Below, piece by piece: positions 36,701 to 48,730 of a stretch of DNA of 64,000 bases (the first letter of the stretch is position 1; every line of letters begins with the position of its first letter). Position numbers and translations under genes: made by a program. The DNA is from Dactylonectria macrodidyma (lineage: Eukaryota; Ascomycota; Sordariomycetes; Hypocreales; Nectriaceae), in the NCBI GenBank assembly GCA_020744425.1, contig JAGMUV010000004.1, positions 3,906,001 to 3,970,000 on the forward strand, written 5' to 3'. The notes under the pieces were generated by a model. The model saw only the letters and a program-made list of their open reading frames with translations, did not search any database and had not been told where the DNA came from.

Positions 36701-38383
36701 GGATGGACAAGCAACCAACCTCAAGAATTTGTGTCCTTTGCAGTGAAACACCAAGAAGTCCCTGATGTATTCAAGTTTACAGACTTGCATCACCACGCTC
36801 AATTTGACGACAGGATTAGGGCTGTGGTATTTAAGGAAATAGCAGACGCTGGACAGGAAATGAACCCGAGGGATATCCACGGTTGGACGCCGCTTCATTA
36901 TGCAGCAGCGACGGGATCCGAGACTGCAGCCCAATCGCTGTTGCAACAACAAGTGGACGTCAACAGCCTTGATCTGCTCGAATGGACACCGCTACATTAC
37001 GCGTGTCAGCACGGACACACCTCAATCATCCTGAAACTCCTCCAGGAAGGCGCGGATGTCAACTGTCAAGGAAGAGATAGAGTGGCTCCACTTCACTGTG
37101 CAGCAATGAACGGCCACCGCGATGTCGTGAGGATGTTGATTGAGGCTGGGGCCAATATCGATGCCCTGGATGCATCAGGAAACACACCGCTATTCTGGGC
37201 CGTTTACAACGGCCAGGAGGACCTAGTTCAAGACCTGTGGACAGATGCAAACAAACGCCTGCGAGACTACAATGGTAGAACTGCCATGCATCTAGCGGCT
37301 GCGGCAGGGAGAGTCGAAATGGTCCAGCTGCTCGCCAACAAAATCGGTGCTGATAAAGAGGCCAAGGATCGCAATGGCCAGACGCCGTTGCATCGAGCTG
37401 CCGAATGTGGGCACGAAGACGTCATATTGCTACTCACCGGAAAATCCATTGGTGCTAACCACGAGCCAACACAAAATTCTGGCTGCTTTCCTTTGCATTT
37501 AGCTGCTCAAGGCGGACACGAGAGTGTTGTGCGGTTACTCATCCGGCATTTCGGAGCCAACAAGGATGTGGGAGACAGCATGGGCCAACAGCCACTTCAT
37601 TTCGCTGCTATTGGCGGACACGCGAACATGGTGCGGTTGCTTGTGAATGAGTTTGGCGCAGATAAGGAAGCAAGAGCTCGATATGCCTATACGCCGCTTC
37701 ATCTGGCTGCCAAGCACGGGCAAGATGCCGTTGTGCGTGTGCTTATTGGGGAGCTCAAAGTCGACAAGGAGGCAAGAAGCTCTACTGGCCAGACGCCGCT
37801 GCATGTCGCCGCTGATTTTGGACATGAGTCCACGGTCCGTTTGCTCGTCAAGGAGTTTCACGCTGATGTGGAGGCCAGGGACGACATCGACCATCAACCA
37901 ACACACGTGGCTGCTTGTAGAGGGTACACAGCTGTGCTACGAGTACTCATTGGAGAGCTACATGTCGACATGAACGCAAAGAGCGGAGGCGACGAGACAC
38001 CACTTCACTTGGCTGCTGGGCATGGCCACGAGACCTCGGTCCTGATGCTTGTCAAGGAGTTCAACGCTGATATCGAAGCAAGAGAATGTGCCGGCCAAAC
38101 TCCAATGCATGCAGCTGCTCAAAGAGGGCGAAATTCTGTCTTGCGGTTACTTGCTAACTTGTTACATGCCGACAAGGAGGCAAAGAATAAGAATGGTTTG
38201 ACACTGCTACATCTGGCGGCTCAGAATGGGTACCAGGATACCGTTAGAATGGTTGTTAAGGAATTCAAGGCTGACTTGGAAGCGAAAGATATCAACGGTC
38301 AGACACCACTGCAGTTGGTTATTGCTGAGAGAAGGCAAAAGGTCATGCCACGGGTATTGAGGGAGCTTGGTGCTAAATCTTGA
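33792..38383 (+). CDS. large multi-pass membrane protein with about 15 ankyrin repeats
   Basis: Exons 33792..33904, 33966..34369 and 34419..38383 give 1493 residues. The start encodes a hydrophobic leader (SLRLLVFAIAFSQC). Five or so further hydrophobic spans lie in the first ~450 residues (NVILAMLPIGIITAVVSAI, VVAAFGTILQLGVLALSAFV, YCLAIGTILLVLGILLC and two more). The middle is an uncharacterised soluble region. From about residue 990 to the end, 15 ankyrin repeats of 33-35 residues run without interruption (GWTPLHYAAATG, GQTPLHRAAECGHEDV, ...). No NACHT or P-loop was seen. Ankyrin arrays bind proteins; a membrane-tethered scaffold or sensor is likely, and such genes are often variable between strains in fungi. 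Confidence 0.85.
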
Positions 38384-38654
38384 ATGGACTGTAATATAGA
38401 GTAGGGCGCGGTGTTCTTTAATGGAGTTTGTGTCAAGTTATGTTAGCCCGAACAGATTGCCTGGGCTTTCATTGGTTTATCTCAATGTCTAATGTTGTGA
38501 GGACAATACACAAATATGTCACAGATCAGCTGAGAAGATCTGCAAACTTCATGCCGCTAGGATGCAAGTGGATTTCTTGGATAACACAGACTGCAAATCG
38601 TGCACATGTGCGACCTCTCAGACAATGTGGCATGCAAGGTGAGGAGTGATTGTG

Positions 38655-39988
38655 TTAAGATGATTCTCGCAAATGTGTAAACAAGTAGGGCCTCATTCTC
38701 TGCAAGAGAGCGACCACACTCTCCTCTGGTTGTCTGGTTAAATAACAGCCTAGAATCATCCCGAGTGGAAAGTCCCAGGCTACTACAGCTGAGACAAGTC
38801 TCCGATCATCTGGGCTCGACGGGCCGTCGAATAAGCTCCCAACGAGGAAATCGGAGGTACAAGCCTCGCGTCGAGCTACGGAGATCTCATTCCAAACGCT
38901 GTCTGTGGATGGAACCCGAACCCTGAGTAGCTGGGGAGAGAAAAAATCAAAAGGCTTGAACTGAGGAAGTAATGTGACCTGAAGAGAGCTAACATGGATA
39001 AACAGCTTGAAGTATAGCAGAGCAATTCTATTTCAGTTAGCAGCCATACAAAATTGGCCATGAGACGTGTCACTTACCGTTGATAACCCTCTCGGACGAC
39101 CGGGTCCGAGGATGCGGCATCAATCTTTGCTTGATCATATATACCACATCGCTGAAAAGTTTGAAAGAAAGCTTTGCAGAACACCAGGACAGCTACAAAA
39201 CCATCTTTTGCCCTGTATGTTGAAATGATGAACAGAATTAACATTGCCTGAAACTCAAAGAGTTGCTCAGGGCTTGGGTTTGGTGTTAGACTATCATTAA
39301 ACCGACCCTTCGTGTGTGTCAGTACGGAAAGAAGCAAAGAATAGCACGCTAAGGGAAGAGGGCTCGTACGAGATCTCCGCCAGACTCATTTATCAGAATG
39401 TCATGATAAAACTTGGCTTTTGCTTGAGCCTCTGGCGTTTTCATCATCCATAGGCCTGCTATTAGGATAGCCACCATCAACTTAGGCGGCTGTGGGGAAT
39501 TTCGGATTGTTGTTTGATGTAAGAGAGGCCAGTGACGATGAAAGTCTTTAAAGTAGAGGTCTATGAGGTGGAGACGGTTCGGTGCTTGAAGTAGTGAGGA
39601 CGTGCTCGATAGTAGGGTTGTGCCATCGGCCTCAGCTAGTGCGGGATGGGCAATGGGTGCCTCGTTCTCGGAGGTGGCATCCTCGGCCCCTGTGTGTGAT
39701 TCCGTCATCACTTCATCTTCTTCGTTGCCCTGGGTGGATGACTCGCCGTGGCTCAGGGCCATATGACGAGCCAGCAAGTCTCTAACAAGCAGTTATCAGC
39801 CTTGGGGGTAGCATGGTGGATGGCCTGGAAACGACAAACCCTCGGTTGAATGCCGATTGGCAAGTCTTGCAAACGAAGGATCGAAGATTTGCATGATCTC
39901 GTTCGTGCCGCAAAAGATGCTCCCTTCTTTTGTAAGATCGGCTACAGCCAGCGTAGGAGCATTGGAACCTTGAAGCATCCTGCGACAT
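38655..39988 (-). CDS. short C2H2 zinc-finger regulator with truncated fungal-trans domain
   Basis: Exons (minus) 39988..39840, 39781..39370, 39307..39078, 39027..38979 and 38930..38655 give 371 residues; if the 48-nt fourth intron is not removed, 387. Two C2H2 fingers open the protein (FQCSYAGCSRSYKRREHLLRH and, across the first intron, C-x2-C-x12-H-x4-H ending HMALSH). An acidic linker follows, then the start of the fungal transcription-factor middle region (LHLIDLYFKDFHRHWPLLH, RIALLYFKLFIHV, PSTDSVWNE). The protein ends soon after, where family members usually run on for several hundred residues. It may therefore be a naturally short or truncated regulator. It is divergent from the NmrA-like gene and may control it. 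Confidence 0.6.
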
Positions 39989-40129
39989 GACTGGATCGCG
40001 GAGGCAAGCCGGTCGGAGCAATTGTCAGCGTGCTAGTGGATACGTTGACAGCTGAATGTATGGAGCCCTATGCTTGGGAACATCTCAGGGCTTCTGATTT
40101 GCAGGCTCGGCAGACGAACACCAGGCGCA

Positions 40130-40323
40130 ATGTGGGATTTGGAGGGTAAGAGGAGTTCTCCTGGGTTTGCACCACCCCTGCTATGTGGGATAACGGCAGT
40201 TATAGATGGTGAGTGATCCGAACCGCGAAAGCGCGAAGCAGCACCATGTGGGATTAGACATCCCCAGACACGATGTGGGATGTGGGATGTGGAATTTTGA
40301 CAGCTCGAGGCGCGATGTGGGAT
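40130..40323 (+). promoter_or_regulatory. array of six ATGTGGGAT motifs in a divergent promoter
   Basis: The 9-mer ATGTGGGAT occurs at 40130, 40183, 40246, 40273, 40280 (overlapping) and 40315, all in the same orientation. Degenerate copies (ATGTGGAAT, ATGTGGAGA) follow. They lie between the C2H2 regulator (start 39988, minus) and the NmrA-like gene (start 40624, plus). A further exact copy is at 44506-44514, between the Zn2Cys6 regulator and the carboxylase. Chance cannot explain six copies in 194 bp; a transcription-factor binding cluster is likely. The factor is unknown to me. Confidence 0.6.
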
Positions 40324-40623
40324 GATGTGGAGAGCTGCTTTGCCAATCATGTTTCTGCTCCGCATGCTAGGCTCTTTATCCAGCAAGTGCTTCGACGACA
40401 GGCTAGTGGAGAAAGTCAAATCCGATGTTGGTGATTAATCAGGTCGGATTCACCGGTAAATGTGTATACTCCGTGAGTGCTCAATTTGACCTGTCTCGTT
40501 GTTTAGACCTGGTTATATAAGTGCAAATGCAAGTCCAACTCAACATGAAGTTCAAACCATTTTGGACATCTCCATCCTAAACTACGAGGCCAGTTAGTAC
40601 CGTCTTCAATCATACCACCCACC

Positions 40624-41717
40624 ATGTCAGTCGTCGCCGTCGCAGGAGGTACCCATGGTATCGGAAGAGCCATCGTGGATGCAATCAAGGAACAGGGAAA
40701 ATACCAACTCATTGTGTTGAGCCGAAAGGTAGGAATGGCGGAATGCTATACCTCTTTGTCAGCTAACCCACATTGCAGGCAGACAAGGAGACAGAGGAAC
40801 TCATAGGAGCCTCGATCGTTGCTATCGATTATGCCAATGTCGATGAACTTGTTAAGGTCCTTGAGACTAACAACGTTCACACCGTCATCTCTACCCTTGG
40901 TGCGGCAACACCCGCCGAATCCGAGAAGAATCTCATTCTCGCCGCCGACAAAGCAAACTCGACGAAGAGATTCATCCCGAGTGTTTTCGGTATCAAATAT
41001 CGTCAAGAGTAAGCCAATGCTCGATGTGTTGTTGTTCAGCCACTGCCTCCGCTAACACCATAAACAGCCAGGCAGGATTCCACCCAGCTATCAACAAGTT
41101 GTCCGCCATGGCCGCTCTCGAAGAGACAAGCCTCGAATGGACAATCATCTGCAACGGCTTCTTTCTTGATTACTGGGGCATGCCTAAGGTGAAGACGTAT
41201 CTCACGCCCATCACCCTCCTCGTTGATATAGCCGCGGGGAAAGCCGGCATCCCAGGCTCTGGAGACATTCCCGTGGTTTTCACGTACAGTCATGATGCGG
41301 CCAAGTTCACTGCAGCAGCACTCACGCTTGATAAGTGGGAGAAGGAGTTATATGCGATTGGTGCTAAGATAACTCTAAACGACCTCGTCAAGGTCGCGGA
41401 AGATGTGCGAGGTGCGTGTCCAGTTGATACACTTGGGTGTTGGAACAGGCTAATGATTGCTTATAGGGGTCAAATTCGATGTCACCCATGACTCTCTTGA
41501 GACTCTTCGCTCAGGAAAGATCACCGAGCTCCCTGGACAAATCCCTGGCTATGCTTTCTTCCCTAAGGAAATGCTTCAAGGCATGTTCGCTGTCTTTGGC
41601 CTTATGTTTGAAGAAGGCCAGTTCAACTTCGAGCCGAAGCAGAGCCTAAACGACTTGTTCCCGGAAATTAAGCCAGTTTCTGTCAAGGAGATTGTTGAGA
41701 TTGGCTGGAAACAGTAA
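40624..41717 (+). CDS. NmrA-like / isoflavone-reductase-type NAD(P)-binding protein
   Basis: Exons 40624..40728, 40779..41008, 41068..41411 and 41467..41717 give 309 residues. The N-terminus has the dinucleotide-binding motif VAVAGGTHGIGRAIVDAIKE, followed by LIVLSRK and VHTVISTLGAA, FIPSVFGIKY and a C-terminal substrate domain, as in the NmrA/PCBER atypical SDR family. These are usually aromatic-alcohol or quinone reductases, or redox sensors such as NmrA. The classic Tyr-x3-Lys is replaced by NKLSAMAAL-type context, normal for this group. It is transcribed away from the C2H2 regulator across the ATGTGGGAT array, so the two are probably co-regulated. Confidence 0.85.
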
Positions 41718-42019
41718 ATGGGGCATAACCTAACAGCATTGTTTACTACCTGCCTAGTGCAAGAATGAAGTGAAGATAGTAGCATAGCGTAAATTAAACT
41801 ACTTCCGCCTCAGTATTCTTGGGCCATTCTATGTTGCAAGACTAAGATATCTATCATGGACCAGGTTCGGCAATGATGCTTGCTTATGGCTTTCTATCTT
41901 GATACTTTTGAAAATGCGATCGGACGTAGTGGAAGACGGAAAGCTGTTGAAGCGCAGATGAGACGGAGCTATTCGATGAATATTGCCCGATTCGCGCTTC
42001 AACTTGGTCGAAGGATCTC
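41718..42019. other. convergent 3' intergenic
   Basis: Short spacer between two convergent genes; nothing recognisable. Confidence 0.5.
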
Positions 42020-44273
42020 TTACAACATATCAGTCCAATTTGCGATATTCATCCAGCCTTGATCTGAGGTAAAGTCATGAAGTTGTTGAATGGGCTCGCC
42101 AGCGAGCAGTCTGTTCCAATCCGGTGGAGTCTCGGGAATAATAACCCGCTCGCCCTGCAGGTGCTGCGTGACCAGGTGCTCGTACTCCTGGTGGAGTTCT
42201 TCAAACACGTTGTGAACAGCCTCAGCATTCGGCCAGTACTGAGACAGAAGCATAGTCGATCTTAGTAGCCTTGCTAGCTGCTCCAGAGCGCTGATGGCAA
42301 CGAGAAAGACCCCGCTCGTGACGGCTGCGCGGATCTCTCTAGCGAATTGGATTCCCACGGCAGTGACGGCGCTGACGGCTGTAAAGTGGCATTGCCTCAT
42401 CTCATCGCGCGCTGCAAGTTGCTCCAGCGATGTAACAATGGCTTGCGCAGCAGTTGAACAAATGGACTGGCTGCTGGGCTCGTTTGACATGTTGCGATGG
42501 AGGTGTAACAATACCAGGTTATAGTGCATGCGGAGATGACATGTCCACGAGTCGTCGTTTTCGGCTACTGAGGATATACCTGATTGAAGGGACCACAGGC
42601 CAAGGCGAGCGTTGATCGAGCTGATGTCGACCAGCCTGTCTTGAGACGGAGCATTAACCGCCATGATATCGAGTCCTATGTACGCAAGTTCCACCATACG
42701 ATTTAGAAAGTCAGGGCGCGCATCTTTCCCCAGAGTGACTGTGGTTGGCCCCGGTGTATCAGTGATATCATCATTGCAGAGCGGCTGCTGGTCTATGTCC
42801 TCAGCCCGTATTGCACACGGCCGCCCTGTTTCGAGTGATGAAAATACTTCAGATACGAATGCTGACCACCAGCACCGCCTGTACTGCGAAGTCTCTATTT
42901 GCGGCAGATGCTTGCTATGGCGATGCGTTCCGAGGCCCATGCCGATGCGGAGTGCAATGCCTGACCAGTACCAGGGCCCTCCAGCGATGGTGTCGCCGTC
43001 ACCGACGTGCCAGGTGAAGAGGAACGCGGCTTGCATCAGGTGTATTCGATCTGTTTCGTGACGCATGTGGTACAGCATGCTGGCGCGACGGAACAAGACG
43101 TTCTTGACTGCGTGGCGATCGTTGGCGACCAGCGGATGCGAGCAAGCGTGTGCACCGGCCATCAAGACGGCTTGGAACAGCAACAACGGCGGCGGCTTGT
43201 CGTGACTTCGGTAGCTATCGAAGAACTCGGGCATGGATATGATGGGATGGAAGGGGTGGATGTGCTCAAAGTAGGCGAGCACGAGGGCATCGCGCACATC
43301 CTGGGCCGGGAACGACGCGACCTCGGAGGCGAGGTCCTGGGCCGACGGGATGCCCCAGATGTCGCAGTTGGGCTTCCACGGCTTAGGCTGTCGGATAGGT
43401 GGATACGGGTAGTGCAGCGGTTTGCCCGCTGGGCCGACGTCGCCGACGGAGCTGCCGGCGCCGGAGGTGGTCGGGTGGTCGAGAGGAGGAGCCGCGTCTG
43501 GGGCCGTCGAGGGCCGGTGGAGGCCGGAGGTGAGGCCCGGAGACGGTTGACGGAACAGTCGGTGGAGCTCGACCAGGTGGGCCAGGTTGGACACGGCCGT
43601 GCCGACGTAGGCGATGCGGAAGCTCTGCGTTGCGCTGAAGACGGCCCAGGCGGCAGCGCCGATGCCGTGTCGGAAGAATCGGGCGAGGCCGTTGCGGGCG
43701 AGTTGTTCTTGTCCGGATGAACGCGGTGTCTGGTCTTCTGCATGCTTCACTTGAGGAGCTGCTGCCAATGGTACGGGATCAGCTCTTGAGAGAGGCCGGC
43801 GTCTGGCCGACTCATCTTGTTCTGTCCTGTCGACGTTGCGACTCACGATATCCCGACTTGAGACATCGCGGCTTGAGACATCACGAGTAGACACGCCAGG
43901 TGGAGAGCGCTCTCGCACGTCGTAGTCAAACGACCTCCGCCGCGCGTTAGTGAGGCTGCGTCTAGGAGCCGCAAACTTGGTCGTCGACCTGATACCAAAG
44001 CGAGTCAACATCTGTACCGACAATGCCTTCTCGGAGCCGAACTCACCGACATTCAAGCCCGGCCTTTTCGCAGACGCCGCAGGGCTCTCGGCCGCGCACG
44101 ACAATATCGCAGCGGACCTTTCGGCGACGACACAGATCGCACGCCTTTCGCTGCTGCCGTCGCCGCTGCTGAGCCTCGTCTTGCATGGCTTCGGATGCAA
44201 ACAATTGCTTGGGCTCGGTTCCGAAGCGAAGAGAATCGCGACGGGTGGGCCGGCAATGAAAACCCGGGTTCAT
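42020..44273 (-). CDS. Zn2Cys6 transcription factor with fungal-specific middle domain
   Basis: Exons (minus) 44273..44047 and 43988..42020 give 731 residues. The binuclear cluster is complete: Cys45, 48, 55, 65, 68 and 75 (KACDLCRRRKVRC...CGVC...C). The intron splits the codon just after the sixth Cys. Met30 is an alternative start. A long disordered segment with repeated SRDVS is followed by the fungal-trans domain (FEHIHPFHPIISMPEFFDSY, FLFTWHVGDGD, GLGTHRHS, RRCWWSAFVSEVFSSLETGRP). It acts in the nucleus as a gene activator. Its position directly downstream of the carboxylase gene, on the same strand, makes it the likely pathway regulator of that cluster. Confidence 0.88.
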
Positions 44274-44830
44274 GGTGTTATCATGCTAGAGCGTCGGAAC
44301 AGAACCGGGCCGGTCGATTGATACAGGTTGGAGTAAGCAGATAGCAGCCGATAGACTAGGCTATTTGGCCTGTTTTATTGGATGCGGCGGCTCCAAGAAA
44401 CCGATACACCCAGAGCCCCAGACTACACTACCGTAGCATCAAGAGCTAGACTCCACCAGACAAACTGACCCCAACTCCAACCCAAACTCAAAGACATACC
44501 ATCTGATGTGGGATTGCGACGCGTTACTCCGCTGAGAATCTATAGTCCGTAGTCTGTGCAATAGCGTGTATTGGTATTATTCGTGATTGGATACTGGTAC
44601 GAGGAAGATTCCCTGTGGATGGGTGGTTTCTTAGTGTTGTACTAGGTTTGGAATCCATGCCGTCAGCATCGTCAAACACGAATACTTGAGGAAGACGCAA
44701 GCCTGTGACCAAGCGGGAATGGCATGCGATGGTCCCTTCAACCTCAATTCAAAATTTACATGTGAGATCACGATTTGTATTAAATGAACTTGCTATTGTT
44801 AAAGGCGACGAATACTACTCCACTTCACCA
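44274..44830. promoter_or_regulatory. upstream region of the Zn2Cys6 regulator
   Basis: No gene seen. One ATGTGGGAT copy at 44506-44514 matches the array found at 40130-40323. Confidence 0.4.
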
Positions 44831-47800
44831 CTATTCAGATCTCTTCCTCACCAACACAAGAGGCTTGCCGCTCTCAACGCCGTCTCCAGGCTTAATCAGC
44901 ACATTTACTATAGTTGCGCCCGCCATGGTAGGTTCCACGAGCACATTTATCTCCATCTTCATGGCCTCAAGAATCGCCGTCGTCTGACCAGACTGCAGCG
45001 TCTGTCCTTCTTCAACAAGCACCTTCCAAACGTTTGCATTGACGGGCGATTCAATCGCCTCAATACTTGGATCTAGGGCGATAAATATTAGCGTATGTGC
45101 AAGGCGTAAAGCTGAAAAACTCACCATCCAAGAGCGCCTGGATTTCGTCGGTACTTGTTTCACCAGCCTTGCGTTGCTCAATCCACTGTTCCAGCAGCTC
45201 CTTTTCCCTATCTGCCATCTTGACTTGAGCCACTGCGCGCTGCTTCTGCAACTCTTCAGCTTCAGCCGCAGCCTCTTGGAGCAGTTTATTGTGTGCAGCC
45301 ATGTCAAAAGTCCCCTCTTTCATCTCGAATTGGTAACTTCCCGATTTGAATTGGGCCATTTTGAGATCGTACTCTTCTTCAGTTACCTCGTAGAAGCTCA
45401 ACGTGTCCATGTCTTCGAACATCCACGGCTTTTCTTCGCTGAAGCCGGCCTTGTAGCCAAACACGTCGACTCCGGGGATTGTCATACCCGTGGGCATGTA
45501 GCCACCTGGGCAGTCGACGGGATAAATGGCAATGCAGCAACCACCCCATGAAAAAGTTCCCTCTGGCGTATAAGTTCGACTGGGGTTCATCTTCGGGGCC
45601 CGGAGTCGGTGCCTTGGGTCCGCAGGAAGACTCTGCGGGAGGGCCATGAAGAAGCCTACGCCAATGACGACGGACTCGAGACTCAAGAACATGGCTTTCA
45701 GCTCTTCCAACGTCATGCCGTTATTCTCGGCAACGAATTGGAACGGATCAGGCAAGTAACTGGCCAAAGATCTCTGATTGGCCATGTATCGCTCAATACT
45801 ATCGTCGAGTTTCTTGTGCCGGAATGCGACCGGTAATCGGAAGTGGCGGTTGGGGAATAACGCAGACCGCATATCGCCCATTGAACCCTCAAAATCCAGG
45901 AGACGGTCCATGAGCTCACTCCTCGGTAGTTTCAGTCCATCGTAGAAGATAGCGAGAGCGTTTCCACATCCAACCGTGTTGAACACTGCCCCACCCTGCG
46001 CCATATTCAGAGACGCAAGACCGGTAGCTTTCTCAAGGCAGCGCTTCAAGGCAGTGGCGCGGCACTTGTTGTTCAAGTCGGCCCTGCCATCGCCATAATC
46101 GACGAGCATGTAGTCATCGCCGCCAGCACGGTACGATACCTTTGGACCAGATGAAGTAGCTTCAGTGACCTTGACTAGATCAAGCCCAGGTTGCTTGGCC
46201 TCTTCGCCGAGGATGGTGCTTCCGAACGGGGCGACGCCATCCCACGAACCTGTCTCAACCGAGGTGATCAATTGCTGTAAGAAGTCCTCGTTTCTCTTGC
46301 GACAATCCAACGCGCTGTCGAGAGTGACTCTCCGGAACTTCACATAATCTCCTGAACGCAGCTGTCCCATCTTCCACATATCGCCTTTGATGACCGTCAG
46401 ACTGCAGATGAAACCGCCAAAGTCCGGACAGTCAACCGGGAAGAGGACAGGCTCATCTCCGGTCCAGTTCAGGCCGCCGAGCGGATATCCGTACTCAATC
46501 ACGTTGCTTGGGTGAGCGCCGCCCTCGCCACCATCCGTTCGGGCAAATTTGGGGCGCGGGCCAATCAGTCGGATACCACCTCGAGCTGCATTATGACTGA
46601 TTTGCCAGCTCTGTGAGTAAATCATTTCAATGTCTTCTTGCGAGAGATATCCCGTCTCGTACGGGCCTGGCATGACCTGTATGTGCCAGTCGGTGGTGTA
46701 CTTGGGGACAAGATCTTGCGGAATTGTCAATGACTTATTGGGTGGTAAAGATGCGGAATCGACAATTCTTAAGAAGTCTCCGGCGCGCAAGGGACGGCCT
46801 TGATAGCCACCAACGTTGACCATGGGGTTGGTCGACTTGCTACCAAACCACTCAGCCACGTTGAGGAAGCCTCCGTAGACAGCCAAATACACTCGACAGT
46901 GAGAAGACATCTTTCCAATGGTCAGGCGTTGGCCTTTTTGCACATGCACGCGAGTCCATAGACGGAAATCCTCGCTATCTAGATGAGCAGGGACTTGAGG
47001 CCCACACAAGGCCACCACTGCATCGCCTAAGAAAGTCATGTCGGGACCCGTCAGCGTAATCTCTAGACCCTCGGTGCCAACTGGATTGCCAACGAGAATG
47101 TTAGCTGCGCGGAATGCTATCGAATCCATGGGTCCAGCGTGGCCGAAGCCATGTCCCACAGTTGGTCGGCCGGGATAATCTTGGATAAGCGTGTATGAGC
47201 CACCAGAGATAATGTCGATTGCGGGAGGAACGTAATTGAAGGAATCTAGGAACTTTGTGATCGTCTTTCCTTTCTGGAACGTAGCGTCTTGGATGATGGC
47301 AAGCAGAAAGTCCATGTTGATGGGAGGACCACTGACGGTGCTTTGGTTAAGAACCAACTCCATGCCAGATATGGCCGCGTCTCTTGTCGATGCGTGGTGC
47401 ATGATCTTGGCCAGGAGCGGATCATATTCAGGACTGACCGTAATTCCAGCTCGCACCCAAGTGTCGACTCGAGTGCCTTCTGACTGGTACCACGAGACCT
47501 TCTGCAGCAAGCCAGGACTAGGCGTGTAGTTTCGTGCCGGGTTCTCAGCGTAAACGCGGACCTCTATTGCGTGACCATTGGGCTCAAGACAACGTTCTTG
47601 AAGAGCCTCCAGCTCTGTGGTGTCCAGGCCGCCTTTGCCTCCGAGCTCGCAATCCGCTTGCCGGAACATGAGCTCCACGAGATCGATGTTGTAGCACATC
47701 TCGGTGATGCCGTGCTCAACTTGTAGTCGCGTATTCATCTCTAAAAAGAAAAAGTCTCCCGTGTGGTCGTCGACTAGATACTCAACTGTGCCTGCTGAGC

Positions 47801-48730
47801 CGTATTGTAGGCTCTCTGCAAGCCGTACCGCACTGGCAGTCAACTGGGTGCGGAGTTCCGGAAGCCGCATTGACACGAATGGACTTGGACACTCTTCAAC
47901 TACTTTTTGGTGTCTGCGCTGGATTGAACACTCTCGCTCTCCGATACTGATGGCTTTTCCCAGACCGTTGCCAAAAACTTGTACCTCGATGTGATGACTG
48001 TCGGGATAATATCTTTCTACAAAGACCCCGGCGTTCTTGAACAGCGAGGCTCCTCGAGACTGGACCGTCTGGTAATTCTTGCGGATTTCAGCTTCATTCG
48101 CACAGACGAGGAGTCCCATTCCACCGCCTCCGGCCGTGGCCTTAAGCATGACTGGGAATCCGATGCTAGCAGCAACCGAGGCCGCGGCATCTTCAGAGTC
48201 TAGCAATCCTTCAGACCCTGGAACAACGGGAACACCGGCGCTGGTTGCTAGACCTCTAGCTGTGTGTTTCAGGCCAAACGACTCAATTGCCTCTGGTGAG
48301 GGTCCGACAAACACAAGACCCGCCGCGGCGATGGACCGAGCAAAGTCGGTGTTCTCGGAGAGGAAGCCATATCCAGGAATGATAGCTTGGGCGCCATGCG
48401 TTTTAGCAATGGAGATGATTTGGTCTCTATTGTGTCAAAAATTAGCATTTGGCGCACTTTGTCATGTAGAGAGCAATGCGACATACCCGTCAAGGTATGC
48501 TGATCTCGACTCTCCACTAAGCAGGCATGCTTCGTCTGCTGCAAGGACATGGTGAGAGGCACAATCAGGCTCCGTATAAATCGCAATCGTGCGAATATGT
48601 AGTTTCCTTTGCAAAATATTAGTGCCAATAAATGTCGATGCAAAAGATGGTTCACTGACTTGGCGGCTCCAATTAGACGGCAGGCAATCTCGCCTCGGTT
48701 GGCGACCAATACCGCCTTCAGATGCTCCAT
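44831..48730 (-). CDS. biotin-dependent urea-carboxylase-like enzyme lacking the amidase domain
   Basis: Exons (minus) 48730..48660, 48606..48487, 48426..45125 and 45072..44831 give 1244 residues. Order: biotin carboxylase (~1-450) with KATAGGGGMG ATP loop, ERECSIQRRHQKVVEECPS and FLEMNTRLQVEH; then a PxpC/AHS2-like domain (PGRPTVGHGFGHAGPMDSIA, RGGIRLIGPRP, DCPDFGGFICSL); then a PxpB/AHS1-like domain (YMLVDYGDGRADLN...FNTVGCGNALAIFYDG); then a biotinyl domain with the biotin lysine in EAMKME (Lys1203). This is the urea-carboxylase half of yeast Dur1,2 without allophanate hydrolase. It should carboxylate urea or a related amide, guanidine or lactam using ATP and bicarbonate. The nearby PxpA protein and symporter suggest a dedicated substrate other than plain urea. 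Confidence 0.9.

Noticed and set aside
40130..40323. CRISPR-like or tandem satellite reading of the ATGTGGGAT copies
   Set aside because: Spacing between copies is irregular and unit length is only nine bases, so a cluster of binding sites fits better.
43007..43720. 237-codon plus-strand frame inside the Zn2Cys6 gene
   Set aside because: GC-rich antisense shadow of the regulator; Arg/Gly/Val-heavy and without a domain.
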